From Streptomyces sp. NBC_00464 (GTDB lineage Bacteria > Actinomycetota > Actinomycetes > Streptomycetales > Streptomycetaceae), in contig NZ_CP107899.1 of NCBI RefSeq assembly GCF_036013915.1, forward strand, positions 5,642,001 to 5,706,000: a stretch of 64,000 nucleotides of DNA, given 5' to 3'. Shown piece by piece: positions 41,157 to 49,642 of the stretch. Position 1 is the first letter of the stretch. Each line of letters opens with the position of its first letter. The notes under the pieces were generated by a model. The model searched no databases. It worked only from the letters and a program-made list of their open reading frames with translations, and was not told the origin of the DNA. Both the position numbers and the translations under genes were made by a program.

Positions 41157-41903
41157 ATGGGCGCCGATTTCAGCCGCGGTCGCGGCTCAGAGAACAGGTT
41201 TTCCCACTGGCTGCGCCGACGGCCCAAACCGCAGCAGAGCGATGTCGACGGCACCGCGCGGGAGGCGCTGCTCCTGGCTGTCGCCGAGGCCGGGATGCCG
41301 ATCGCGCCCGCCGCCCACCCGGTCGGCTACCGATGTTCGTGCGAACGTGTCGGTTGTCCCACCCCCGCCAGGCACCCGATCTCCTTCGCCTGGCAGACGC
41401 AGTCCACGACCGACCGCGCACAGATCGAGCGCTGGGCCCAGAGTCAGCCGCAGGCCAACTTCATCACGGCGACCGGCATGATCCACGACGTTCTCGACGT
41501 CCCGCTGTCGGCGGGCACACAGGCGCTGGAACGGCTGCTTGCCGCCGGTATCGAGGTGGGCCCGGTGGCCAGGTCCGGCGACGACCGGATGCTCTTCTTC
41601 ACGGCGACGCGCGGTACGCCGGAGGACGAGGACGAGTGGTGGCCGTGCGAGCTGGACTGCCACCCCGAGACGATGGACGAGCACCCCGGACTGCGGTGGC
41701 ACTGCCGAGGCAGCTATGTGCTGCTGCCGCCGGCGATGCTCCCGGGTGAGCTGGACGTGCGCTGGGTGCGGGGGCCGGAGAACCCGCTGCCCGACCCGCT
41801 GACCTTGCTGGAGACCCTGACGGACGCGTGTGCGCGGTTCGTGGGCTCCGCGGAGCAGAGCGACGTCGACCATGAGTCGGTGGCCTGGCCGCTGAGCCGG
41901 TAG
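41157..41903 (+). CDS. Stand-alone bifunctional primase/polymerase (prim-pol) domain protein
   Basis: The 248-aa protein fits the N-terminal prim-pol (PF09250-like) family: EALLLAVAEAGMPIAPAAHP, a zinc-binding-like CSCERVGCPTPARHPI stretch, DRAQIERWAQSQPQANFITATG, DVLDVPLSAGTQALERLL and a C-terminal LRWHCRGSYVLLPPA. In plasmids and phages this domain is fused to a helicase and starts replication. In Streptomyces chromosomes short solitary versions are frequent and of unknown role. Acidic metal ligands expected in the first strand pair (DVLDVP) are present. TGAGGTAAGGGG lies upstream of the ATG. No mobile-element genes are adjacent. Confidence 0.85.
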   Translation: MGADFSRGRGSENRFSHWLRRRPKPQQSDVDGTAREALLLAVAEAGMPIAPAAHPVGYRCSCERVGCPTPARHPISFAWQTQSTTDRAQIERWAQSQPQANFITATGMIHDVLDVPLSAGTQALERLLAAGIEVGPVARSGDDRMLFFTATRGTPEDEDEWWPCELDCHPETMDEHPGLRWHCRGSYVLLPPAMLPGELDVRWVRGPENPLPDPLTLLETLTDACARFVGSAEQSDVDHESVAWPLSR

Positions 41904-41935
41904 CCGGGGCGGGAGTGAGGCAGAGGGGTCCGCCC

Positions 41936-42061
41936 AGGACCCCTTCGCCGCTGTCGGCCCCGGTACGGGATCCGCTCAGGCTCCCTTCGCCGTTGCCGGC
42001 CCCGGTACGGGATCCGCCTAGGACCCCTTCGCCGCCGTCAGCCCCGGTACGCGGTTCAGCA
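41936..42061. repeat. Three 42-bp tandem repeats covering the 3' end of a lipoprotein gene
   Basis: AGG(A/C)(C/T)CCCTTCGCCG...CCGGTACG units start at 41936, 41978 and 42020, exactly 42 bp apart. The third contains the final codons of the lipoprotein gene (RVPGLTAAKGS plus stop); the first two are diverged copies lying just beyond the stop. Confidence 0.88.
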
Positions 42062-43010
42062 TGATCACCTTGCCCGACCCGGCGCCCTTCTTCGGGACGT
42101 ACACCAGCTGGCTGGAGATCCGCTCCTTCGTGAGCGTGCTCTGCACCTCACCGGTCAGCAGCGCCGCGACGTCCTGGGAGACCACCGGGCGCAGCCCCTT
42201 CGCCGCGGTCTGCTGCTCGAAGTGCTTGCTGCTGAAGAAGACCAGCGCGCCGCCGTCCGCGGTCTCCAGGCCGAGCGGCCCGAACGCCCCGCTGTTCAGC
42301 GGCTGGTCGATGTACTGGTACGAGAAGCCGGCCCGTCGGGTGTTCAGGCGGGTGTTGCGCCATACCGAGGTGGACGATCCGGGAGCGAACACATCCGGCG
42401 TGCCCTTTTGCAGGTACCCCGTGTACTGCGCGCCCAAGTCCTTGGGAGCCACTGCCAGTTCCGTGTTGTCCCCGGCCACCGGCACGGCGCGACCCTCGCC
42501 GTCCTTCGCGAAGTCCGGGAGCTGGGACGGGGTGGCGACCGACAGATAGGCGGCCTTCCACTCCGCGTCGGGGCCGGACTTGACGAAGACGAACAGCCAG
42601 CGGGTGTCCAGCTTCCCGCTGTCCTGGTCGCGGTTGGAGTCCGTGTCCGCGAGGAACCAGCGCGGCCAGCCGGCCTTCTTCGGGATGACGTAGTTCGCGT
42701 CGGTCAGTTCCAGCGGCCGGTGGTTCGCGTTGCCGTTCGGGTTGTTCTTCTGCCGGGCCCGCAGACCCGCCTGGTTGATCGCGCCGAGCGGGCCGGTGAC
42801 CCGGTCCGCGTCCAGCGCGGGGTCGTAGGCCTTGTCCGCCGCGTTGTACGCGGTGGTGAAGTCCTCCAGGGCCGACGCGGCCTCAGACCGCGTCGCCGCC
42901 GGGACGACTTCCAGCTCGCCGTGCACCGTCACGCACCCGCTCGCCGTCATGGTCAGCACCGTCGCTGCCGCGAGCCCCGTCGCCAGCCGAACCGGCCTCA
43001 GGCTTCTCAT
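42018..43010 (-). CDS. Uncharacterised lipoprotein linked to the efe operon
   Basis: The 330-aa product has a lipoprotein signal (MRSLRPVRLATGL...) with lipobox TASGC near residue 25 and a large extracytoplasmic alpha/beta domain: SALEDFTTAYNAADKAYDPALD, WPRWFLADTDSN, RWLFVFVKSGPDAEWKAAYL and FFSSKHFEQQTAAKGL. No enzyme motif was recognised. ATG 43010 has GGAAAG 6 nt upstream. This start lies 128 bp inside the C-terminal coding region of efeU in another frame, so the two genes overlap. Co-orientation with efeOBU suggests an iron- or envelope-related role, which is inference. Confidence 0.85.
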   Translation of the reverse strand: MRSLRPVRLATGLAAATVLTMTASGCVTVHGELEVVPAATRSEAASALEDFTTAYNAADKAYDPALDADRVTGPLGAINQAGLRARQKNNPNGNANHRPLELTDANYVIPKKAGWPRWFLADTDSNRDQDSGKLDTRWLFVFVKSGPDAEWKAAYLSVATPSQLPDFAKDGEGRAVPVAGDNTELAVAPKDLGAQYTGYLQKGTPDVFAPGSSTSVWRNTRLNTRRAGFSYQYIDQPLNSGAFGPLGLETADGGALVFFSSKHFEQQTAAKGLRPVVSQDVAALLTGEVQSTLTKERISSQLVYVPKKGAGSGKVIMLNRVPGLTAAKGS

Positions 43011-43866
43011 CCGTTGCTTTCCGCGCCTTCTGATCCGTCGCACCCGCTGCGGGGCCCTCTGACCGTCCGAACCCTACCGGGGAGAGGAACAGCGCGAGGG
43101 TGGGGATCAGATACAGCGCCCACACCGTGATCTGGAGAACGGTCGGATCGGGCTGGAAGTTGAACGTCCCCTTCAGCAGGGTGCCGTACCAGCTGTCCGG
43201 CGGAATCGTGGCGCTGATGTCGAACGCCCGGTTCTGCAGACCGCCGAGGAACTCGGCCTCCTGCAAGTCGTGGACGCCGTACGCGAGCACACCCGCCGCG
43301 ACGACCACCAGCATGCCGCCCGTCCAGGTGAAGAACTTCGCCAGGTTGATCTTCAGCGCGCCCCGGTAGAACAGCCAGCCCAGCACGACGGCCGTGGCGA
43401 TGCCCAGCACCGCGCCGATCATCGGATGCCAGCCGTCGTCCGCCGCGTGCACCGCACGCCACACGAACAGCGAGGTCTCCAGGCCCTCACGGCCCACCGC
43501 GAGCAGCGCCGTGGCGACCAGGGCGCCGGTGCCCATCGCGAGCGCCGCGTCGAGCTTGCCGTGCAGCTCCGCCTTGAGATGCCGTGCGGTGCGGCGCATC
43601 CAGAAGACCATCCAGGTCACCAGGCCGACCGAGAGGATGGACAGCGAACCGCCCAGCGCCTCCTGAGCCTTGAACGTCATCTCCTGCGAACCGAATTCGA
43701 GACCGGCGCCGAAGGCCAGACTGACGACGATCGCGATGGCGACACCGATCCAGATCGGCAGCAGCTTGTGCCGGTTGCCGGTCTTCACCAGGTACGCGAT
43801 GAGAATGCAGACGACCAGGCTGGCCTCAAGGCCCTCGCGCAGGCCGATCAGGAAGTTGCTGAACAC
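42883..43866 (-). CDS. efeU: EfeU/FTR1-type iron permease
   Basis: The 327-aa protein has seven predicted helices and both REGLE motifs of the FTR1 family, LREGLEASLVV (helix 1) and GREGLETSLFVW (helix 4), which bind iron during transport. It is the membrane channel of the Efe elemental-iron system. GTG 43866 has AGGGAA upstream. The hydrophilic C-terminal tail of about 60 residues (DQKARKATDEKPEAG... ) is unusual and is encoded by DNA that also encodes the N-terminus of the following lipoprotein, so a lost stop or frameshift may have lengthened it. Third gene of efeO-efeB-efeU. Confidence 0.94.
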   Translation of the reverse strand: MFSNFLIGLREGLEASLVVCILIAYLVKTGNRHKLLPIWIGVAIAIVVSLAFGAGLEFGSQEMTFKAQEALGGSLSILSVGLVTWMVFWMRRTARHLKAELHGKLDAALAMGTGALVATALLAVGREGLETSLFVWRAVHAADDGWHPMIGAVLGIATAVVLGWLFYRGALKINLAKFFTWTGGMLVVVAAGVLAYGVHDLQEAEFLGGLQNRAFDISATIPPDSWYGTLLKGTFNFQPDPTVLQITVWALYLIPTLALFLSPVGFGRSEGPAAGATDQKARKATDEKPEAGSAGDGARGSDGADHDGERVRDGARRAGSRPGGDAV

Positions 43867-43896
43867 GTTTCGGTTCCCTTTCCGCTTCGAGTCCCG

Positions 43897-45168
43897 TTAC
43901 GAGAACAGCGCCCGGCCCCACCAGTCGTCCTTGTCGCGGACGCCCGGCGGGACGGCGAAGTGCGCCGAACCCACGTGCTGGATGTACTCGTTGAGTGCGT
44001 CGTGTGCCGCCAGGCGCCGCTGCAGCGGTACGAACGCCGTGCGGGTGTCGCGCTGGTAGGCGAGGAAGAACAGCCCGGCGTCGAGCCGGCCCAGGCCGTC
44101 GGTGCCGTCGGTGAAGGAGTAGCCGCGCCGCAGGATCGTCGCCCCGTCATTGGTGTCGGGGTGCGCGAGCCGTACGTGCGCGCTCGGCAGCATGGCCTTC
44201 AGGAACGGCTCGTCGCGCTCCTTGGCCCTGCCGACCGGGGCGCCCTCGCCCTTGTCGCGGCCGAATACGTCCTCCTGCTCCTGCAGCCCGGTCCGGTCCC
44301 AGGTCTCGATGTGCATCCGGATGCGCCGGGCCACCAGGTAGGAACCCCCGGTCATCCAGCCGCCCTTGTCCTTCTCGCCGACCCACACGTGCTGGTCGAG
44401 GGCGGCGGTGTCGGTGCCGGAGATGTTCCGGGTGCCGTCCTTGAAGCCCATCATGTTGCGCGGGGTCTGGGCGTCGGGCGTCGTCGAGGACGTCTTGCCG
44501 AAGCCCAGCTGGGACCAGCGGATCGCGGTGCGGCCCATGCCGATCCTGGCGAGGTTGCGGATGGCGTGCACCGCGACCTGCGGGTCGTCCGCACAGGCCT
44601 GGACGCACAGGTCGCCGCCGCTGCGGGCCTTGTCGAGGTTGTCGCCCGGGAACTTCGGCAGCTCGACGAGCGCGTCGGGGCGCCTGTCCTCCAGGCCGAA
44701 CCGCCCCTTGGCGAACAGCGAGGGGCCGAAGCCGATCGTCAGCGTCAGCCGCGACGGCTTGAGCCCCAGGGCCTCGCCCGTGTCGTCCGGCGGCGCCTCG
44801 GCCAGGCCCCCGTAGGCGCCGTCGCCGACCGCGTGGCCGGCCGTCATCCGCTCGGCCGCCCGGGTCCACTCCTTGAGCAGCGCGACCAGTTCCGCCCGGT
44901 CCTTCGTCGTCACGTCGAACGCCGCGAAGTGCAGCCGGTCCTGGACGGCCGTGGCGATACCGGCCTGGTGCGCACCGTGGAACGGCACAGCCGCGCCGCT
45001 GTCCGCGGCCGTCACGGGGGTGTCCCCGGAGCCCACCGCGGCCACCGCGCCGCCGGCCGCCACCGCGCCGAGCGCGAGCCCGGCGCCGCCCCAGCCGAGC
45101 AGCGCCCGCCGCGACGGGGCGCCCGCCGGGGTCTCGTCGTCGGATGTCTGCCGATTCTGCTCGGACAT
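43897..45168 (-). CDS. efeB: EfeB deferrochelatase / DyP-type peroxidase
   Basis: The 423-aa protein has a Tat signal (SRRALLGWGGAGLALG) and a dye-decolourising peroxidase fold with the GFKDGTRN motif (catalytic Asp, heme-distal side), QVAVHAIRNLARIG and a C-terminal heme-pocket region with YSFTDGTDGLGRLDAGLFFLA. EfeB is exported by Tat with heme and is reported either to oxidise ferrous iron for EfeU or to remove iron from heme. GAGG is 8 nt before ATG 45168. It follows efeO by 24 bp and precedes efeU by 30 bp, so one operon. Confidence 0.95.
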   Translation of the reverse strand: MSEQNRQTSDDETPAGAPSRRALLGWGGAGLALGAVAAGGAVAAVGSGDTPVTAADSGAAVPFHGAHQAGIATAVQDRLHFAAFDVTTKDRAELVALLKEWTRAAERMTAGHAVGDGAYGGLAEAPPDDTGEALGLKPSRLTLTIGFGPSLFAKGRFGLEDRRPDALVELPKFPGDNLDKARSGGDLCVQACADDPQVAVHAIRNLARIGMGRTAIRWSQLGFGKTSSTTPDAQTPRNMMGFKDGTRNISGTDTAALDQHVWVGEKDKGGWMTGGSYLVARRIRMHIETWDRTGLQEQEDVFGRDKGEGAPVGRAKERDEPFLKAMLPSAHVRLAHPDTNDGATILRRGYSFTDGTDGLGRLDAGLFFLAYQRDTRTAFVPLQRRLAAHDALNEYIQHVGSAHFAVPPGVRDKDDWWGRALFS

Positions 45169-45191
45169 GCCCGGAACCTCTTTCCGGCCGG

Positions 45192-46328
45192 TTACTTCGT
45201 CACCGCGGCGGCGAGCCGCGAGAGGGGCTCGGCCAGCGCGTTGACCGCGTCCGACAGCTCCTTGCGGTCCGCCTTGCCGACCTTCTCGTACGACGTGAAC
45301 ACGTAGGAGTTCTTGTCCGTGCGGTACTTGTCCAGCAGCGTGTTCAACGCAGCGAACTGCTTGTCCAGGGAGGAGGTCAGCGCCGCGTCGTTCTTCGTGG
45401 CGATCGGCTTCAGCAGCTCGTAGGACTTCTCCGCGCCCTCGACGTTGGCCTTGAAGTCGACCAGGTCGGTGTGGCTGTAGCGCTCCTCCTCACCGGTGAC
45501 CTTGCCGGTGGCGACCTCGTCGAGGAGCTCCTTGGCGCCGTTGGCCATCGAGGTCGGGGTGATCTCCGCCGTGCCGACCCGCTTCTGCCAGTCGAGGAGG
45601 TCCTTGTAGAGGGTGGGCGCGAGCGCCTTCTCCTCGGCGCCCAGCTTCTTGTCCTGCCACAGCGCCTTCTCCAGGCGGTGCCAGCCGGTCCACTTCTGGC
45701 CGTCCTCCAGGCCGTCCTCGCGGACGTCGACCTTCGGGTCGATGTCGCCGAAGGACTCGGCGACCGGCTCGGTGCGCTCCCAGCCGATACGGGAGTCGGC
45801 GTACGCCTTCTTCGCGGCCTCGATGTCACCGGCGGCGACGGCGTCCGTGAAGACCTTGACCTTGGGCAGCGTCTCGTCGGCCTGCGCCTGGACGTAGGTG
45901 CGGTAGGCGGCGACGGCCTTGTCCATCTCGGGGCTGCGCTTGGCCACCTTGCCGCCGCTCACCTCGATCTTCTGCCGGATGCCGTGGCCCTTCATGCCGG
46001 GCTTGCAGGCGATCTCGTACGAACCGGCCTTGATCTCGGCGGTGATGGTGGCCTTGGTACCCGGGCCGATGTTCTCGCGCTCGGCGACGATGCGGTCGTC
46101 CGGGAACAGGACGTAGACCTCGGTGACCTTGGAACCCTTGTTCTGCACGGCCAGCTCGATGTGCCCGGCCGGCAGCTTCGTCTTCGAGACCTCGCAGGAG
46201 TCGTCCTTGGCGACGACCTGGACGGCGCCCTCGCCCTTGCCGTCGCTCTTCTCGGCGCAGCCCGTGACAGCGGTCAGAGCGGCCACGGTGGCGGCAGCGG
46301 TGACGACGGAGAAACGAACGGCTCGCAT
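45192..46328 (-). CDS. efeO: EfeO iron-binding lipoprotein (cupredoxin plus M75 domain)
   Basis: The 378-aa lipoprotein has lipobox VTGC (Cys near 24), an N-terminal cupredoxin-like domain (about 35-125: VVAKDDSCEVSKTKLPAGHI, SYEIACKPGMKGHG with Cys/Met/His ligands), then a helical imelysin/M75 domain. The latter has the conserved HxxE iron-site motif in GWHRLEKALW and the EERYSHTDLVDF segment. EfeO captures and delivers ferrous or ferric iron to EfeU. GGAG is 5 nt before ATG 46328. It is the first gene of the operon, with an iron box about 70 bp upstream, so derepression in low iron is likely. Confidence 0.95.
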   Translation of the reverse strand: MRAVRFSVVTAAATVAALTAVTGCAEKSDGKGEGAVQVVAKDDSCEVSKTKLPAGHIELAVQNKGSKVTEVYVLFPDDRIVAERENIGPGTKATITAEIKAGSYEIACKPGMKGHGIRQKIEVSGGKVAKRSPEMDKAVAAYRTYVQAQADETLPKVKVFTDAVAAGDIEAAKKAYADSRIGWERTEPVAESFGDIDPKVDVREDGLEDGQKWTGWHRLEKALWQDKKLGAEEKALAPTLYKDLLDWQKRVGTAEITPTSMANGAKELLDEVATGKVTGEEERYSHTDLVDFKANVEGAEKSYELLKPIATKNDAALTSSLDKQFAALNTLLDKYRTDKNSYVFTSYEKVGKADRKELSDAVNALAEPLSRLAAAVTK

Positions 46329-46397
46329 ACGGGCTCCACTTGAGATGAAGGAGAAGGGAGAAACGGATCGGACAAAGGTGGGTGAGGCGGACCTAAC

Positions 46398-46416
46398 TTA
46401 ACCGAGGCTTACCTGA
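46398..46416 (-). promoter_or_regulatory. Iron box upstream of efeO
   Basis: TTAACCGAGGCTTACCTGA matches the iron-box consensus at 13 of 19 positions, and an adjoining ACCTAACTTAACC adds half-sites. It lies 70-90 bp upstream of efeO. Confidence 0.65.
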
Positions 46417-46518
46417 CCGATACCCACCCGTGCAGTGATTCAGCTCTCACTGGGGACTCACAGGAACGGAAGGATCACAGCCGACCCATGAGCGAGCCCC
46501 GAACGGGTCAAGCGATGG

Positions 46519-47358
46519 TCAAGAGGCCCTTTCCGGGACGACGAGAGGCACCCCGGTCCGCGGATGCGGGAACACCTCGACGGGCTGCCGGTAGACCCCG
46601 CTGAGCAACGCACTCGTGAACACCTCGCCCGGCGGACCGGCCACCGCGATCCGACCGTCGTGCAGCACGGCGGCCCGGTCCGCGTACGAGGCCGCGAGGC
46701 CCAGGTCGTGCAGGACGACGACGACCGCGTCCCCGGCGGCGGCGCGCTCCCGGCAGATCCGCAGCACCAGTTCCTGATGGCGCAGGTCGAGCGCGGCGGT
46801 CGGCTCGTCGAGCAGCAGCAGCGGGGCGCGCTGCGCCAGCACCCGGGCCAGTGCGACCCGGGCCCGCTCGCCGCCGGACAGCGCGGAGAAGGGGCGGGCC
46901 GCGAACGCGGTCACCTCGGTGGCCGCCATCGCCGCGCGGACCGCGGGATCGTCCTCGTCGGCCCGGTCCGTCCCGGCCCAGGGTGCCCGGCCCATCCGTA
47001 CGACGTCCTCCACAGGGAACGGGAAGGAGAGCGCCGCGGACTGCGGCAGCACGGCCCGGCGCAGCGCCAGCTCGGGTGCGGACCAGTCGGTGACCGGCCG
47101 CCCGTCGATCCGTACCTCCCCGCCGTCGGGGGGCAGGTCGGCGGCCAGCGCGGCCAGCAGGGTCGACTTGCCCGCCCCGTTCGGGCCGACGAGCGCCAGC
47201 ACCTCGCCCGCGTGCGCCGTCAGGTCGATGGAGTCGAGCACCTGCCGCCCGCCCAGGCGTACCCGCAGCCCGAGCGCCTCGGCGACCGGATCGCCGGGCG
47301 AGACGGGCGCGGGCAGCTGCCGGCCCCGTACCGCGAAGAGGTTCCGCAGCGTCCTCAT
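46519..47358 (-). CDS. hmuV: Heme ABC transporter ATP-binding protein
   Basis: The 279-aa ATPase has Walker A GPNGAGKST, signature LSGGERARVALARVL, Walker B PLLLLDEPTAALDL and the H-loop in VVVLHDLGLA. The sequence LRRAVLPQSAALSFPF and the overall length fit the HmuV/BhuV heme-importer subgroup. It would power import with the permease encoded upstream, overlapping by ATGA. It is third in hmuT-hmuU-hmuV, whose promoter carries a very good iron box. About 190 bp with the efeO iron box separates it from the efe operon. Confidence 0.93.
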   Translation of the reverse strand: MRTLRNLFAVRGRQLPAPVSPGDPVAEALGLRVRLGGRQVLDSIDLTAHAGEVLALVGPNGAGKSTLLAALAADLPPDGGEVRIDGRPVTDWSAPELALRRAVLPQSAALSFPFPVEDVVRMGRAPWAGTDRADEDDPAVRAAMAATEVTAFAARPFSALSGGERARVALARVLAQRAPLLLLDEPTAALDLRHQELVLRICRERAAAGDAVVVVLHDLGLAASYADRAAVLHDGRIAVAGPPGEVFTSALLSGVYRQPVEVFPHPRTGVPLVVPERAS

Positions 47359-48431
47359 GCCCAACCACCTTGCTTGCGACGGGTCCTGCGCAGCAGCCAG
47401 AAGAAGAACGGGCTGCCGAAGAGCGCGGTCAGCACACCGAGCGGCAGCTCGGCGGGGTCGGCGACGGTACGGGCCGCGAGGTCGCCCGCGACGAGTACCA
47501 GCGCACCGCCGAGCGCGCTGCCGGGCACGAGGAAGCGGTGCCCCGGCCCGTTCGCCATCCGCAGCAGATGCGGCACCAGCAGCCCCACGAACGAGATGAT
47601 CCCGGCGACCGCCACCGCGGCGGCGGTCAGCAGCGCCACGACGAGCACCAGCACGATGCGCAGCCGCTCGACGTCGACGCCGAGGTGCCGGGCCGGCCGC
47701 TCGCCGAGCGCGAGCAGGTCCAGCTTCCGTGCGTAGAAGGGCGCGAGGACGAGCCCGAGCACCGCGCACGGCAGCACGGCCAGCACCTTCGGCCAGGTGG
47801 CCTGGGCCAGCGAACCGAGCTGCCAGAAGGTGATCTGGGTGATCTGCGCGTTGTCGGCGAAGAAGATGAACAGGCCGATCAGTGCGCCCGCGAAGGCGTT
47901 GACGGCGATGCCGGTGAGGATCAGCGTCACCACCTCCGTACGGCCGCCGGACCGCGACAGCGCGTACACCAGCAGCACGGTCAGCAGACCGGCGACGAAC
48001 GCGCAGACGGTGATCGTCCAGTTGCCGAAGAAGCTCAGCCCGAGCGCGATCGAGGCGACCGCGCCGACCGCCGCCCCCGCGGAGATCCCGATGACGCCCG
48101 GCTCGGCGAGCGGATTGCCGAACACGCCCTGCATCAGGGCCCCCGCGCAGCCGAGCGACGCGCCGACCAGCAGGGCGAGGACGACGCGCGGCAGCCGTAC
48201 GTTCCACAGGACGCTCTCGCCGATCCGGTCCAGGGCGTGACCGCCGAGCCCGATCCGGTGCTGGACGGAGGCGAGGACATCGTCGAGCGGGATGCTGTAC
48301 GCGCCGAGGCCGGCGGACAGCAGGCAGCACAGGAGCAGGGCGGCGAGCAGCCCGGCGGTCAGGGTGGCAGCCGTGGAGCGGCGCGCGCGGGGGACCGCCT
48401 GGCCGGCGGATGCTTCGTGTGCGGTGGTCAC
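47355..48431 (-). CDS. hmuU: Heme ABC transporter permease (FecCD family)
   Basis: The 358-aa protein has about ten helices and the FecCD landmarks LWNVRLPRVVLALLVGASLG, GNPLAEPGVIGISAGAAVGA, FWQLGSLAQATW and GIISFVGLLVPHLLRM. It forms the membrane channel for heme. GTG 48431 overlaps the hmuT stop as GTGA, and its own stop overlaps hmuV, so all three are coupled. The frame runs far upstream of GTG 48431, but that part lies inside hmuT and is not conserved. Confidence 0.94.
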   Translation of the reverse strand: MTTAHEASAGQAVPRARRSTAATLTAGLLAALLLCCLLSAGLGAYSIPLDDVLASVQHRIGLGGHALDRIGESVLWNVRLPRVVLALLVGASLGCAGALMQGVFGNPLAEPGVIGISAGAAVGAVASIALGLSFFGNWTITVCAFVAGLLTVLLVYALSRSGGRTEVVTLILTGIAVNAFAGALIGLFIFFADNAQITQITFWQLGSLAQATWPKVLAVLPCAVLGLVLAPFYARKLDLLALGERPARHLGVDVERLRIVLVLVVALLTAAAVAVAGIISFVGLLVPHLLRMANGPGHRFLVPGSALGGALVLVAGDLAARTVADPAELPLGVLTALFGSPFFFWLLRRTRRKQGGWA

Positions 48432-49504
48432 TTGGCCGCACCGGCCTCGGGGTGGAGCTGGGCGACCAGTTCGCTCAGCACCCGGTCCGTGCGCGGCCCG
48501 TAGTTCAGCAGCACCCCGTCGTCGACGGAGAGGATCCGGCGGTCCAGGCCCGCCGGGGTCTCGGCGACGCCCGGAATCTTCACCAGCCCGTCGACACCGC
48601 CGACCGAGTCGAGCCCCTTCGTCATCACGAGGATCGCGTCGGGGGCCGCCTTGGCCAGGGCCTCGCTGGTGATGGCGGTGAAGTCCTTCTTCAGTCCGGA
48701 CGCCTTGCCCGCGTCGACCGCGCCCGCCGCCTCCAGCAGCGAACTCGCCCCGGACTCCCGCCCGCCCAGCAGATACACGGACGCGGAGCCGCGCAGATAG
48801 AGGAAGGCGACCCGCGGCTTCTTCGCCCCGTCGGCCGGTGCGGGGACGGACTTCCGCACGGCGTCGATGCGGTCCTGGGTGCGCCTGTCGAGCTCGTCGC
48901 CGGACTTCGGTACGCCGAGGGCGGCGGCCACCGTGTCGATCCGGCGGCCCACGTCGGCGAGTTCCTTGGCCGGTTCGACGACCACGAGCGGAATCCCGGC
49001 GTCCCGGATCTGGCCGATGGCCTCGGCCGGTCCTGTCGTGGTGTCGGCGAGGACGACGGTGGGCCGCAGGGACAGGACGCTCTCCGCCGACACGTCGTGG
49101 GCCCGGGTCACCACGGGGAGCTTCGCCGCCTGTTCGAAGGTGGCGGTGATGTCGCGGGCCACGACCTGCTTGCCGAGGCCGAGCGTGAAGACGATCTCGC
49201 TCAGGCTGCCGGTCAGCGGCACGATCCGGTCCGCCGATGTGATGGTGGTCCGCTCGCCGTCCGCCGATGTGACGGTGACGGGCAACTGCGGTGCCGGTGC
49301 CGTGGCCAGCGGCTCGATCCGGTCCGCCGCCGGAGCCGTGGAGGCCCCGGCGCCCGCGGCCTTCGCCGCGGGAGTCCCCGTATCCCCGCATCCGGCCAGC
49401 AGCAGCGCCGTCGCCAGGAGGGCGGCCGTCAGAACGCCGGTGCGTCTGCGCCGCGGTTGCCCGGCGCCCCGGCCCGGCGGGGCGAAGTCCTTGTCGAAGC
49501 GCAC
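48428..49504 (-). CDS. hmuT: Heme-binding lipoprotein of the HmuTUV importer
   Basis: The 358-aa protein has a lipoprotein signal with lipobox LLAGC near residue 40, then a class III binding-protein fold: TSADRIVPLTGSLSEIVFTL, LSLRPTVVLADTTTGP, and later VAFLYLRGSASVYLLGG, the latter matching HmuT/ChuT-type heme proteins. It captures heme, probably handed over from the HtaA proteins encoded divergently, and gives it to HmuUV. The best start is GTG 49504 with AGGA about 11 nt upstream. An iron box lies about 95 bp upstream. Confidence 0.93.
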   Translation of the reverse strand: MRFDKDFAPPGRGAGQPRRRRTGVLTAALLATALLLAGCGDTGTPAAKAAGAGASTAPAADRIEPLATAPAPQLPVTVTSADGERTTITSADRIVPLTGSLSEIVFTLGLGKQVVARDITATFEQAAKLPVVTRAHDVSAESVLSLRPTVVLADTTTGPAEAIGQIRDAGIPLVVVEPAKELADVGRRIDTVAAALGVPKSGDELDRRTQDRIDAVRKSVPAPADGAKKPRVAFLYLRGSASVYLLGGRESGASSLLEAAGAVDAGKASGLKKDFTAITSEALAKAAPDAILVMTKGLDSVGGVDGLVKIPGVAETPAGLDRRILSVDDGVLLNYGPRTDRVLSELVAQLHPEAGAAK

Positions 49505-49597
49505 TGGGGCACCGTCCTGTCGTTCTGCGGCGTGCAGTTGGTAAGGGATTGAGAGGGAATGTGACGGAAGGGGGTACCGGCACAGGATGTACATATC

Positions 49598-49616
49598 TTA
49601 GGTTAGCCTTACCTGA
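49598..49616. promoter_or_regulatory. Iron box shared by hmuTUV and htaA
   Basis: TTAGGTTAGCCTTACCTGA matches the 19-bp iron-box consensus at 16 positions, the best of the window. It lies between the divergent hmuT and htaA genes, 26 bp before the htaA start. Confidence 0.92.
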
Positions 49617-49642
49617 CTTTCTAGATCCCGGAGGGGCCCCTC

